DNA of 64,000 bases, from positions 62,001 through 126,000 of the forward strand of contig OENT01000138.1 of assembly GCA_900239685.1 (NCBI GenBank). Direction: 5' to 3'. A program made the position numbers and the translations under genes. Numbering within the stretch: the first letter of the stretch is position 1; each line of letters opens with the position of its first letter. This document shows positions 48,493-62,100 of this stretch, piece by piece. Source of the DNA: Rotaria macrura. Its lineage: Eukaryota; Rotifera; Eurotatoria; Philodinida; Philodinidae. The notes under the pieces were generated by a model, which was given only the letters and a program-made list of their open reading frames with translations, ran no database searches and was not told the origin of the DNA.

Positions 48493-51400
48493 ATGGACAG
48501 AGGCTTAGGGATTCTCTATCATAAATTAACAAATCTATTTCATACAAATTCATCATCATCATCTTCATCGAATGCTTCATCGTCTGTATCTGAAACAGGT
48601 ACAACACTTCCAATTTCGACATTTTTCGATCGATTAATTCCATCATCAACGACCCCCACGAATATGCTACGTAAAAATAATCGATATCAAAGTTCATCCC
48701 AGTTTAATCATCAAATACCAATTAAAACCAATGATCAATCTCTATCATCACAGACTAGCTCAATTTCGACTCAAAAAGCAACACCAATCAACATCACTAA
48801 AAAATCAATGTAAGAACATTTTTTTAAGTTTGTAAACTGGAATTCGACTAATGTCTCAAGAAAAAGAAGAAAAGATACATATAGAAGAGCGAACGACAGA
48901 AAGAATACATTAAAAAAGGAAACTTTCACAATCTGATCTTGATCAAAAACTGAATAAGTTGCCATAAAAGATTAAGTCATTTCCTGTTTTGCACACATCA
49001 AGATAAAGAATATGATTGAAGTTAGAAAAATGTCATCCTTCAATCAAACAATACCTATTTTATGTCAACATACTCTAAAAAGAAATTTCTGATCCTTCTC
49101 ATTGGAAAAGGAAATGTTTCGTAAAAAAGAATGGTATATCTACAATAAACACAAAAGATTTATTTTATTCGATTTAACATTATACTAGTTAATTTCATTG
49201 TCTCTGACTTTTTGTTTTGTTGTAGGAAGACTGAAGAACGAACTAAAGATGAACAATCAAATAGTGTATCGGATTCACTTCAATATCAGGCCGAGACGAA
49301 ATCCTCTATTCCAGGAATGGATGATGAAGAATTTCGTCGTCGTGGAAAAGAAATGATCGACTACATTGCCGACTATCTCCTTCATATAAGGTAAATTAAT
49401 CGATTGAAAATTTAAATCAACAGGAATGCTATTTGAAACAAATGTATAGTAATCGTCGTGTAACACCTGAAGTTGAACCCGGTTATTTACGTCCATTACT
49501 ACCAAAAAATGCACCAAAGAACAGTGAAAAATGGGAAGATATTATGAATGATGTTGAACGAGCTATTATGCCTGGTATAACACATTGGCAACACCCACGT
49601 TTCCATGCCTATTTTCCAGCTGGAAATAGTTATCCATCAATACTTGGTGAAATGCTTTCAGCTGGTCTTGGTATTGTTGGATTTTCATGGGCGGCTAGTC
49701 CAGCATGCACAGAACTCGAAACAATCATGATTGATTGGATTGGTAAGAAGACAAGATCTCTTGAAATTTTCTTTTCCTATCATATCATAAATAGAGCATT
49801 CATGCTTTCGTCATACTTTTAATGACACAATATAAATCTGAAAATAGAAAATAAGTCAACCTTCTCATGTTGTTATGAGTCCGAAGTTTGATATTGTTTT
49901 ATCAAGATTACAATAAGCAAAGAAATCACGTAGATAAATGGTTCAATATTGTGTTATTTGTCGAAATTCAATAGTTCGTATTCTATCTGAAAATATTTAT
50001 TTAGGTCGAATGATAGGCTTGCCAGTTGCTTTTCTTCCATTTGACCCGAATCACGATGTTGAAGACAGTGATGTTGATGCTGATGATGTTGTGGACGATG
50101 ACGATGATGATGATGATAACAATGATGAATCGTGTTCTGAAAGTGATGACGAAGATGAATCTAGGAACGATCATTTCCTCGAGACGATTAGTAATGGCGA
50201 TGATAATCATGAGTGGAAACAAAGTCGACATATCGGTGGTGGTGTTCTTCTTGTAAGTGATGTTTTACATTATTTTAAAAATAAATAAATCAATATCTTC
50301 TATTTTTTCCGCATTGTACTTCATAGGGTTCTGCGAGTGAATGCGTTCTTGTCGCAATGTTAGCTGCACGAACACAAAAAATAACTACGAAACGTCAAAC
50401 TGATCCATTAATTGAGGATGGGCAAATTCTAGCGAAACTTGTTTGCTATACATCAAAACTTGTATGATTTTTACCAACATCATATATCATCTCTTTTAAA
50501 AATCGATAGATAGATTCTGCGTGTATATTTATTTTTTCAGGCACATTCATGTGTTGAAAAGGCTGGTTTAATTGCGATGGTTCGTGTTCGTGAACTACCT
50601 GTTGACGAAAATTTTTCATTACGTGGTGTAACACTTGAGGAAGTTATTCGAGCTGACAAAGAAAAAGGATTGATACCGTTTCTGGTTAGTAGAAATCCTT
50701 CATTTACATGCTTCGATTAAGATTTCTTCATTTCATTTTTCTTTTGAAGGTATCAGGTACATTAGGAACAACATCATGTTGTTCATATGATAATCTTGAA
50801 GAAATAGGTGAGATTTGTCGACGTGAACAACTATGGTTTCATGTTGATGGTGCTTATGCTGGTAGTGCTTTTATTTGTCAAGAATATCGATATATCATGA
50901 AAGGATTAAACGTAAGGTTTTTAACGAAATAGAAACATAATGATGAATAGTTGCTCATAGAAAACATTTTTTACAGGGATACTTGCTAAGAATTGAGTAG
51001 AGATTATGTATGACGAGAAGAAGAATACGATAGGCATAGCACCAACATTCTTGCTCATAAGCAAACATACACACTCTTAACAGCTAGATATCAATATGAG
51101 CAAGTGTCCTAGCGAGTGAATGTTTTCTCGAGCTACTATTCGACTTAGACTGCAAATTCGAATCTTTTCTCTCCTATTGATTTAGTATGCGGATTCATTT
51201 AATACAAACCCAAATAAATGGCTACTGGTCAATTTTGATTGTTCATGTTTTTGGTTGAGTTTTAGACATGTTTTATACTGTAAGGAATAATGCATTGTTT
51301 TTTATCAATCATAGGGTTCGAGATAAATTTGCACTGATCAACGCAATGTCAGTTGATCCGCTCTATCTTCAACATAAACATGCTCACGAAGCGGTTGACT

Positions 51401-53314
51401 ATCGTGTAAATACAAGCATTATGATTTAATTTTGATGATATTTTCTTTTTTGTTTTGTATTTCTTCAGCATTGGGGCGTGGCTTTGAGTCGTCGATTTCG
51501 TGCATTAAAACTTTGGTTTACAATTCGAAGTTATGGTGTTGAAGGTCTTCGCTATTACATTCGAGAAGTATAATAAGTTCATTATGGTTTTAGAGAAAAA
51601 ACCTGTCAAGTTCGATATCGATTCTTTTTATTCTATTCCAGCATTGTCGTTTAGCCAAAGTGTTTGAGTTATTGGTAAGAACTGATGCTCGTTTTGAAAT
51701 TATCGGTAATGTTACATTGGGTCTTGTTTGTTTTCGTCTAAAAGTATGCGAAATAGAATTTTCTGCATCTGTTTTCTGAAAACTTTATCCTGAATTTTCA
51801 TTTCATTCATAGGGAAGTAATAAATTAAGTCAAAAATTACTTCTATCACTTAATGATTCTGGTCTCATACACATGGTTCCATCGATGGTTAATGATTTAT
51901 ATATAATACGTTTTGCTGTTTGCGCGAAACATGCAACTGATGATGACATGCATGCTGCATTTCATATTATTCAAGAGCATGCCGATAGTGTTATTGTCGA
52001 ATATCGGGCTCAACGTAGTAGAAGGCAATCATCATCAGCTGATTCACTTGATATCTCCAATAAACAAGCTTCAACGACAAGTCTTGAAAAAGATACAGTT
52101 CTTGTGCAGGAAACAGTAATACCAGAGGCAGTGATGGAAACACCGATCGTTCCAAAGATTTATCCAATAACGAAAGTTCGGGTAAATGAATAGTTTCAAT
52201 CATGCGAAAATAAAAGGTCGATAGTTAAATGTGTGTGTGACTAGTCAAATACGAAATATGATGCAGCTCCTAGTGTAAAGTATTAAGAAAGGAATTATGT
52301 ACCTAGACTAGTCTTCATTTGGGGCAGTGCATCGTTCAGATATACAATAGGGAGATGACTAATGAGACATTATTGATATGTTTTGCTTTTACTTCGTCAA
52401 TTCATTGAGACGACACATCGAAAATTATCCAACGCGGTTTAGAGAAACTGTTGTCTATCTTGCATATAGTTTTATATTCTTCTTTGACATAGTATTTTTT
52501 GACAGTTTTGTATTGTATCGCTAAGTGGTGACATCACTTTTAGTGAAGATTAAAAGTCTTAATTTGACTGCTATGGTTTCATTTTAAAAATCATAGTTGA
52601 AATAAATTGTTTCTTTACTTGTACATGAAAGATTGAACATTGAGAGGTGGTAGTGTTGCCACCGCCTTGATCCATACTTTGACACAGAAGCCAATAACTT
52701 CGCTTACTCTTCTATATTTATCTATAATCATCTCTCAAGTATTAGGTAATAGTAACTCAGGTTTTTGTTGTTTTTTTCTATTTCTAAAACATGGCATACA
52801 CATCATGTTTCTAGCTGATTGAGTTTTGACCTGTCAACACGATACCGCCATACCCATGAAGTGTAAATTGTTCTCGTCTAACAGCAATTCATGGCATAGT
52901 CGAACAAGATAAATCTGAATTTTGAAAGTCGACATCTCAACATGCACTTTGAGTAGATTTTTAGAGAAATAATTTTTGCTATTTTTCCACATTTAGGCAA
53001 ATACAATAACAACAATGACACCACATCATCGAGTAACATTTGAAAAACCGATGTCATATTCATTGAAAGATAAACGCTCACGTCCTATGTTTGTTCGTAT
53101 GGTATCTGATGCTAAATTGCATTATCCAAAGCGAACTATATCACAACTATCACGACAAACATCATTGGTAACACCACGAGGACGAAAACGTATACAAAGT
53201 GATTCAGGAAATCATGCAAGTCGATCATCAAGTGAACGTTACCTTTCACGAACAGTGAGTATTCTAGAAACAGTTAACTCGGATGAAGGTGAACTTGACG
53301 ATAACAAGCCATGA
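48493..53314 (+). CDS. Tdc: Tyrosine decarboxylase (group II PLP enzyme) with extended termini
   Basis: Decarboxylates tyrosine to tyramine, the octopamine precursor, in invertebrate neurons. Exons: 48493-48809, 49226-49390, 49450-49742, 50005-50252, 50327-50461, 50541-50684, 50750-50911, 51186-51253, 51315-51405, 51469-51567, 51642-51743, 51813-52181 and 52997-53314; 836 residues. After a Ser-rich N-terminus of about 140 residues come [63 protein letters not shown] (PLP-stacking His), HVDGAYAG (PLP Asp), [19 protein letters not shown] (Schiff-base Lys) and [23 protein letters not shown] and NTNPNKW favour tyrosine decarboxylase over AADC or histidine decarboxylase. About 50 acidic residues are inserted just before GGGV. 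The C-terminal 200 residues are Ser/Arg-rich. Confidence 0.88.
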
Positions 53315-54915
53315 ATAGAACTATTCAATGAAAATTTCTTCGGTTGAAAATCAACAACAATGCTTTGACATGATGAAATTTATGTTAGTGAAAAACATTC
53401 AACGGTGATCTCACTCTTTCTGTTGTTTATGTATTTATACATTATTCGATAATTGATGGTCGTGTTGTCTGTAAAAATGCATCCATGCAAATAAATGTAA
53501 ATCGATTGGTATATAAGTATTTTTCTGTTGTATTTTTTTTTTCTGTTGCTTTTCTCTATATGTTTGCTGCGTGTGTCAATTTTTTGCTGCTTTTTTCATA
53601 ACTAACTATAGTCCATTTTATTTAATCAAGAATTCGAGACTTATGCAAAATGCAATTACTTTTTTTCTTCTCTCTCGATTGATTTTAAACGGCTAACAAC
53701 TTAGTAGCAGACTTAACTGTTCGTAGAAAATTTGATATCTTGTTCAATACATATAAATAGCTGTTGTGTGCATCGTTATTTGATGGTCGTCAGTAAATAG
53801 AAGAAATGAACTACTCCAAAGGAAATGATCGCTTACTGCGATAAATCTGCAAACAATGCCATACATGATCGAAAGAGCAAAGTTCTTCATGTATCCAGCT
53901 TATGCAAAAAGCGTGTAGAAACAGTTCAACGCCGTTCTAACTCTATTTTCGTACTCCCCAACGGAGCTTTGGAAAATCTTGGCCTATCATTCAAATATGA
54001 GATTCAATCTTTAACATAGTTGAATAGTTCCTAGGTACCGTGCATCAGTTCTGTTTCAATACATCCAAATGTGATAGTTTTCTACTAGCAGAGATACTTT
54101 TTCCCGACCATAGCTTCCTCACAGTGAAATGCCAGCTATCATCAGTGAAAAGGAAAGTCGAATTTCGTTAAAATCACATTTTGCCTTAATCAATGATGGG
54201 ATTGTTATGTGAAATATGAGGTCGTAAAAATCTCCTCTGGTACTCGAAAGCACTTTTCTACACAACCAGAGAAACCCAGAAACTGTTGTACGCATAGCGT
54301 TAGCAGTTGTTTTATTGAGAAACACATTTTAAATCGCAATTTTGCTTTTTCGTTAAATTTTCACTATAACTTTTCAGATCTGAGCCATGATTATAATCAA
54401 ATTAAATAAAAAATCATTGCAATCTATCTAAACGCTTGATCTTTTGACTGATATTTTGCTGGTAAATTGCGTACTAAGTCACATTGTCGCCAGTAGATCA
54501 CCAGGTTATATTATGCTGTCAGAATTTCATCTATATTTGAACTCGTATCGAATAGATAAAATAAAGCATATGTCAGTAGTGTGCAATACGTCAACCACCG
54601 TAACATAATTTATCTCATTCGAAATACGAATATAAAATGCACGCATCTTTGGTTCGAAGGATTATAGAATGTGCAATATCAAGATCTGTTTTCTTTTCGT
54701 AAATCATTCGTTCAAATTTTATAATAGTTCATAATCATAAAGCACGAAATACAAAAACAAACAAACAAAACATTAATATAAATGACATGTTCAGTTAAGC
54801 AAACAGGGGCAAATAGAAAACAAAAAGGCAGGAGATTGATGAATTCATTCGGTTATTTTAAAGAATTGACATATCTGAGATTAAGATTTTGATTATCATT
54901 TGATATTCGTCTCCA
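53315..54915. other. Intergenic, convergent Tdc and TIR-ARM genes
   Basis: About 1.6 kb between convergent genes. It holds the 3' UTRs and otherwise nothing recognised; the short ORFs have no family resemblance. Confidence 0.55.
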
Positions 54916-57900
54916 TTAACTCGTTGAAAATCGTTCGGCTAATTTATCAAGAGCTATCGTTAATTGAAGGAATTGAGACATTGTTATCGGTGGTTTTATC
55001 GTTCGAGAAGGCGATTGTGTATCTCGGCTAGAAAGAAAAAGAGATCAGCAAATGATTGTTAGATGAAATTATGATTAATACTTTCGTTCTTTGCTCTGAT
55101 TCATCTGATCCCATTGATCTTTGATTAACATATAATAACATTGTGGTGCCTAGGTGAATATTATTAATCTAGTTAGGAACGGACAGTGAAACCTTTTCTG
55201 TTATTTTACCTTGCTTCTTATTTCAAATAATTTGATTAGCTTAGCGCCATCCATGTCGATAAATAAAGACATGAATCTAACGATAAGAAAAGGAAGAAAA
55301 AACTGATTAAAATTTTTATGATTTAAATTTCAGAATATCACTTTTCTAATCCGTTTTCAACTAGTAAATGTTGTGTATTTGTAATTGACATTTCTTCTAA
55401 GGTTGTTGATCGTATTGGCGTTGGTTCTGATGGTCTTTCGATTCGACAGTGAGACAACAAATGAGCTAAAGCACTTGAAGGTGGACTTGTTATTGCTTCA
55501 TTCGTTGCTGATGATGGCTGAGGTGAAGGTGCCGCTGAAATGAAGCAGATTAACATGCGTAAGAATAAAATCGAATTCATAGAAATAAAATCTACGTTTT
55601 TTTGACACAGGAGCTATTGGTCTTTGTCCCATTCGATTAAGAGCTACTTGTAATTCGTTTACTGTTTCTGAATAAGCTGTATCGAATGGTTTCTTTGCAT
55701 AATTTATGTATAGTTTACTACCGACAATAATACCTAGCCAACCACTAAAATTGCTTTTTATATGTCGTTGAAAATTTGGCAATTAAATTAAACTTACTCA
55801 GGTTTATAATTAGCTTGAAGAAGAAGTGGAATCATTGATTTTTTTCGTTGATAGGCATATTCACATTCTATGTTAAAACAACAAAACATTTTTTAGTGAC
55901 ACAGCTTTCTTTGGATTGTTGATTGCATGACGAAGTAATCTCTAGACGGTGGTTCAATCATAATATTTTAAGCTACTTTTCGTATGATTCATATCTGAGG
56001 AAAATGGTTATATACCAAACCAATATTATCCTTGAAGTTATCCTATGGAAACTAATCAATTACATACTTATATTCTGAGAATGAAGCACGTTTAAACAGA
56101 TGTTAAAAGTGCAAAAATTGAAGAGATTAAACATGGAAGATCTTTTGAAGAAATGACAAATAACTAACTATTCATCTTTATATCATAAAAAATCACAGAC
56201 TCCAAAAGTATTTTAATGTTTAGTCAGAGATGGAGACAAACAGCGCAAAGGTGATTTATCTGCTCCGTTTATCTTCGTTGTGAGTTGAGAGAAGTATGTT
56301 GCTCATTCCACGAAGTAACTACTTTTCATTGCGACTATAATCATATTGTATGGATATTTTAGTTAATATGAAAGACTCCTCGACTTTAAAACGCGTCCGA
56401 TCGAAAGTCGACCATTGCTCATCAGTTACATTATATGAAATCGAAATAAAACTATGTCGAATGTTCATACCTAATCGACAACTTGGTGAATCTTTATATT
56501 TTTCAGTCAAACACATAAGAAAAATTGTCGTATTTTCAATAGCATCAGACATAGCATCGAGTACATTGCCATGCATATCTTCAACATCAACTAAATGAAA
56601 AGAATTGACGAATTCCTGAGATTACTTTATTGATATTCTTACACCACACAGTATATCCATCAGCAGCTAAGTGATCTTTTATTTGTTTTGATACTGGTTG
56701 AACATCATGATTGTATGAAATCATTATATTTTTACTTCCGGTTGCTTTCGTAGATGAGGATGAGGATGATGTTGATGTTTTCTGTGCTACTATTGGACCA
56801 CCCATCATGGTACATAGACAACCAGATGCTGTTCGTCTTAATTCATCATTTGATGATGTTTGAGCAATATTTTTTAATGTTTGATTTAGTTTTTGATGAT
56901 CATTATACATTTTTCTAACGTTCGCATCAAAACATAAATTCCAAATAAGTGTACATGACGATATTTGCTCTTGACTATTTGAATGTTGTTCGAGCATATT
57001 TAGTAAAGAATCAAGTAATTTCGATTCTGAAAAAATCTAAACAGTAATACGGACTGTATGAAAATAACATTTTCATTGACTTGATTTTACTTTGTATTTA
57101 TTATCATTGGCAACAGATAATTTCGATAAGCCTTTACATAATTCACGTGCCTCTAGTCCGTGTGAACGACGATCTACCGTGCTGACGGCATCATGTAGAA
57201 GACCAACAAGATATGGAATAGATTCTAATTTATTTATGATGAAAAGCACAGACAAGTTACGATTTTGATGAAATAATTTTTCATACCGTTGGAATTTATT
57301 AAATAGTTACGTTCATCTTCTCGAATCATATATGCAAGTGTTAAATAACAAATACCTTTAAGAAAAGTACTGTATGAACCAACAGTTTGAATTACTCGAT
57401 TTAGCACCTGTGAACGAGAAAAATTGAACACATCGAGCTTTTGTTTTTCACTTGAGAATCTATTGACATACTTCTACACATTGATTTCGTCTTAAATCAT
57501 CGACTAACTCTGGTATTTGTGCAATATTATGCAAAATTGAAACAATCATATCGAACAGTTTTTTTATGGCCTGAAGAAAAAATGAATATTTATAATCCTA
57601 GAAAGAAAAACAATGTATTTGATTGAACCTACATCATTTGAAGAAAAATTTTTCAAATAGTTATCTTGATTTAGATTAGGAATAAACATTTGTATGAATT
57701 GTGCATCGACAACAGCCTACGAACAAAGAAAATGATAATCATAAGATAGTGTTCTGCATTTTATTAGAAAAACCTTATTCTATCTGGAACGCGAGATACG
57801 AATGTTGCCAGAAAGGGTCTTGAAGTTAATGTGAGGTTTCCTATTTTCGGAAGATTTGTTAACATGAGTACATCTTGAATCTCAAAAGTAGTTTTCTATC

Positions 57901-58554
57901 TATTTCTGACTATTTTTCGAAGAAATCCTCTACATAGTGTGTGTCATATCATTGATTTGTCTCGCAATATAGACAACTTAGAAGAACACGTTGCAGCTTT
58001 CACTACTCTTACAAGTGTTATTGCATCGGACAATATTGTTATATCATACGACCGAACAATTGATTATTAGAAAATCGAATCTTCAATATTATTGATACAT
58101 ACGTAACACATAGCATTTGTTTTATCTGTATAGTTCCATAGTGAATGTAATAAATAATATGTAATATGCCAACGTTCTTGCGTTTTGAACACGTCCATGT
58201 GTATATATTTGAATATGGGAGCACAAAGTTCTAGCAGAAAATATGCATGAGAGAAATTCGAATTTCTTTTTTCTTTTTCTATACACACTTGCATATTTCT
58301 TCTGTATTAACATATCAATTAATGTTTGAAAATTTGATGTACCATAACATAATGTGTAGATTTTATCGAAATATTGAAAGAGTGTAACTGTTTTACTTGT
58401 TCCATAATCAGATTCTGTAAGTTGAGTTAATTCATCAAGTTTAGAATTTAACTTGAAATGAACAGAAAGAGAGAAAAACATATTAATCAAAATGTAAAGA
58501 AAAAATGTTAATCAAGATTACTTGTGTCATTTCGAGTACTGTAGTAGCCGTCAT
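54916..58554 (-). CDS. ARM-repeat protein with TIR domain
   Basis: Fifteen exons in transcript order: 58522-58554, 58289-58451, 58103-58230, 57633-57716, 57472-57570, 57287-57407, 57091-57224, 56643-57036, 56471-56590, 55798-55867, 55596-55744, 55342-55534, 55210-55276, 55082-55149, 54916-55027; 1935 nt, 644 residues. Residues 1-345 are helical ARM/HEAT-like repeats (LVDDLRRNQCVE, LKGICYLTLAYMI, CTLIWNLCFDANVRKMY). After a Ser linker the TIR domain begins KNIMISYNHDVQPVSKQI and continues GYTVWFDVEDMHGNVLDAM, IFLMCLTEKYKDSPSCRLEC and WLGIIVGSKLYINY. Glu in CRLEC sits where NADase-type TIRs have the catalytic Glu. The C-terminal 150 residues are a Pro/Ser linker and a conserved-looking helical tail (FMSLFIDMDGAKLIKLF). 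It resembles SARM1 in ARM-then-TIR order but has no SAM domains. Function may be innate immunity or NAD-based signalling; this is inferred. Confidence 0.85.
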
Positions 58555-58876
58555 TTTTAAAACACGATCTTTTTATAATGCTGACTGACTAAATCGATCA
58601 AATAATAACCACCCACTTTTGATAAATCATCATCTATCAAAATAATACTTGTGCTGTCATCTATAGAAGAATATATATGTGATCGATTCAATTATCATAT
58701 TGATTTCTACTAGTGCTTATGATTATAAGTAAATTAATATCTAATGAATTACCGAGAAAAAAACTCACAGCTCCCTGTTGTTAAGTTTCTATCCAAGCTT
58801 TACCGCAATTTTTGGATTATTGATCTTACGCTATTTTGTTAAGAATTTCAATATGTTTTGAAAATTATCAGTGCAA
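58555..58876. promoter_or_regulatory. Shared upstream region of two divergent genes
   Basis: About 320 bp separates the start codons of the minus-strand TIR-ARM gene and the plus-strand small membrane protein gene. It must contain the promoters or 5' UTRs of both, so a bidirectional promoter is likely. No TATA box or other motif is convincing. Confidence 0.4.
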
Positions 58877-59158
58877 ATGTTAGGCCGTCTTTTTCGAACT
58901 CAAAATCGAACGGCAATCTATAATCGAGCACATCGAATAGCTGCATCAATTTTAATTGGTGCCACTGGCTTTGCATTTCTTGCTGTTTGTCATCAATTAT
59001 ATAAGGCTAAAACGGAGTATTTACCTGAAATTCGTCGACGAGGCAAAGAACGTCTTGAAGCAACACTTGCGATCCGACAAAGTGAAGCTGAACTTGTTGA
59101 ACAGCAACGTCTTGCTGAAAAACAATTCGAAACCAATCCAAAACTTCAACAAAATTAA
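58877..59158 (+). CDS. Small single-pass membrane protein, unknown
   Basis: 93 residues in a single exon. A basic N-terminus (MLGRLFRTQNRTAIYNRAHR) is followed by one hydrophobic segment (ILIGATGFAFLAVC) and a long charged helix rich in Glu, Arg and Gln (EIRRRGKERLEATLAIRQSE). This layout is typical of small mitochondrial inner-membrane assembly factors, but I do not recognise a family. The start is the ATG after an in-frame GTG-CAA. Its stop codon is only 10 bp before the archease ATG, in a different frame, and no AG acceptor lies between them, so both may sit on one transcript. Confidence 0.6.
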   Translation: MLGRLFRTQNRTAIYNRAHRIAASILIGATGFAFLAVCHQLYKAKTEYLPEIRRRGKERLEATLAIRQSEAELVEQQRLAEKQFETNPKLQQN

Positions 59159-59168
59159 TTTTAAACCC

Positions 59169-62100
59169 ATGTCAAAAGAAAGTGAAACAACATATCAAGA
59201 TTCCCATGAAAATAAGAATCAGAATGAAGAAGAAAATGGGCCATCAGCATCCAATGATGATATTTCTTTTGACTATCCAGATGTGAAATTCGAATACCTT
59301 GATAATACAGCTGACATACAAATTCATGCATGGGGAAATTCGATTGAAGAATCTTTCGAACAAGTTAGTTCCAAAAATGGCAGATTGATAGATTTGAAAG
59401 TATCAGTAATATATTTTTGATAAGATCTTCTACGACAAATCTCTCTGTTTCCAGGACTCCGTTCATTGTTATAATTTCGCTTCATAGGTATTGAATCGAC
59501 GGTAGTTTACGTATTTTCTTCAAAGAAGTCTCCATATGCATTCTTAAAATTTTGTTTGATCTCTTAATCGAATACAATGTTCAGGATTTATTTTCTACAC
59601 GAAACGTACGCTTTTTATCTAGAAAATCCGTTTCGACGTAGCAATTCAAGACCTACCATGGCAGATATACGTATTTCATCTTTGAAATAACGTTTCTGCT
59701 GCTGACTTATTGGTTTGATTACCATTATCGAGAAGGCTAAGAATTTATTGATTTTTAACAAGATTTTGCATATTGAGAGTGATTTTTTATTCAGTAATAA
59801 AGGAGACGTTACTTTTTTTACTATATTTGACTGGACATATTGGGTTTCAATTAAAATTTCTTAGTCAAATTAAAAACATTCCACCCTAGGCAAAATTCTG
59901 TATGAATGCAATGAATTCGTTCATTTTTTACCTATTGAAATGAAATCTGTAAAGTGCACGAAAATTTGAATTTCAGTATATATTCTTCTATGATGTTTAG
60001 ATAGAATTCATTGAGGTATAAGTCAAAGTAAGGGTCTCGTTTCATAAGATTTACAAATGCTTTGATATGCCGAAGTTAATTGTAGGTTGAAGTTTTTTCT
60101 TGGTACATTACCTTTCAAAAGACACATGTTTTTACTCGGGATTTCGATACACTCTAGCCAAGTCACACGATAAGACTCTCTTGAAACTTTTAATCCAGTG
60201 CGTTGCATACATATTATACAAGTATCTTAATGTTCAGATCTCACAATTTTGATACATCAACGACCATCGATTGCTTAAATGTATAAGTCAAATAATGAAA
60301 ACTTGAATTTGACCTGAATATGTCTAGTTTTATCGACCAGAAATACAAATGTCTTGATTGCAAAGGTCATAAACTCGTACAGTGTACCCAATCGAAAAGT
60401 GATATCGTTTTAACAGAATTCCACGTTACCAAATGCTAAAAATCCAAATGATGCGTACAAATTCTGAGAAGGAAAATTTAACATGACCATATTTTTCTAA
60501 ACGCTTTGTGGAAATTCCCTTGACATTAACCTTCTAGTATGAGACGACTTTTTATTTTGATAAGGTTTATCAGTCATACATAAAATGTAATCATATGGGT
60601 TACAATCATACAAAACAATTGCTTTCTAACATACATTGCTGACAACAGAATATCGTTCGACTAAACCATCTGGATCCAAATGAAATTAATAATATTCTAT
60701 CTATCCAATGAAATCTTCCAACTTCAAAAGAGATTTACTTATGTATAGTGGAATTATGAACGAAACAGAGTTTTATCGAAATGAAAGCAATAGCAGTGTG
60801 AGCAGATTGCTATCTTAAGTCTCAAACAGATCAATTTATGTAAAGAGAAATAAAAATAAACAACTTGATATGCATTTACTTCAGGATGAGAAAAAGAATT
60901 GTTTAAGAGAATTAAATTCGAAGATGTTGCTACCTCGCGTTACTTTAATCTCTTTTTGTTTCAACATCAAAATAGTTCTTGAAAATATGACATTAACATT
61001 TTAGCACTTGTTATGAGCTGCAAAGTGCAACTATTCTATGTATCATTAATTTTTTAAATTCTTCCCAAAACTCAAGTTCATTCTGACCCTTCATTTTTTT
61101 CGCCAATGTTCCCAAGTCAGCCGTCTCACGAGTCGCATCACACTAAACTATTTGATATAACATCTCTAGGCTCTACAACTGCAATTCTACAGATCTCAAG
61201 GGAACAGCAGCTGATATTTTGTGTATTTTTCATCGACTTTAAACCAAACTAATTCTCGATCTTGTTAGAATAAAAATCTTTTTCAAAGTTCCTTCTATAT
61301 TTATTTAAATTATTTGAAATTTTTTAACTACGACGAATTGTCAAACGCATCTTTCATTTTGATTTTTGATGGCACAGTGAGCTGAAAGTTTATATTTATT
61401 ATTGTCTGGAAAAGTCTCAAAAGTCGTAAATATCTACTAAATTCATTCATCATCATCTGGTTCGGCATAACATTAAAAATTCTAATGCTATTTGTTAACT
61501 TAGTCTAAATGAATAAATAATACAGGAAGTAAATAAACTCGTCAAAAATAAAATACATTTATTCATGCAAAAGAAAACATCGGAGTTCTAAACTAATATT
61601 TAGATAATCATGTTAGAATCAATATTTTGTCATTGATGAGATCATCTTAGGATTGTACGATCTTTTTGATAAGTCGAAATTTCATTCTTTGAACATCTGT
61701 ATGTCGACATCGAAATTTACTTCTTGTAATTGTCTTGTCCAAATTTGGAATTCTTTTCAAAATATAACTATTATGATACGTCTATATAATCTAACTGGAA
61801 TTGTCTCGTTGAATATCTTATATTCATTTACTGTTTAAAGAATGCTTAAATCATAGTTTATCTAGTCCACATCGATAGATGTTCTTATCATGCGTCTAGT
61901 TAACTTTCCCACACAATCGAATTATATACTTGATTATGTTTCTCGTGAAGTGATGAGAAAAGTTATTTAAATCATGATTGATTATTTTCATGGAATAATG
62001 ATACTTTCTAAAACAACTGCTATCAGCATTTGGATAAAAAAATAATATTAGAAACTTGTCTATAAAAGAAACAAAAAACAAACCGAAGTCATTTCATTTT

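Noticed and set aside
50001-50256. Met/Ile-rich ORFs in other frames of the acidic decarboxylase segment
   Set aside because: They are shadows of GAT-repeat coding sequence in the true frame.
55338-55341. Apparent stop codon ending the TIR-ARM protein after NGLEK
   Set aside because: A GTGATA donor just before it and three further exons in matching phase keep the frame open to 54916, and the extra residues look conserved-type, not random.
58956-59420. A 154-codon plus-strand ORF overlapping the small membrane protein gene
   Set aside because: Only its 3' part, from 59169, has archease homology. The upstream part is the small protein's exon read in another frame.
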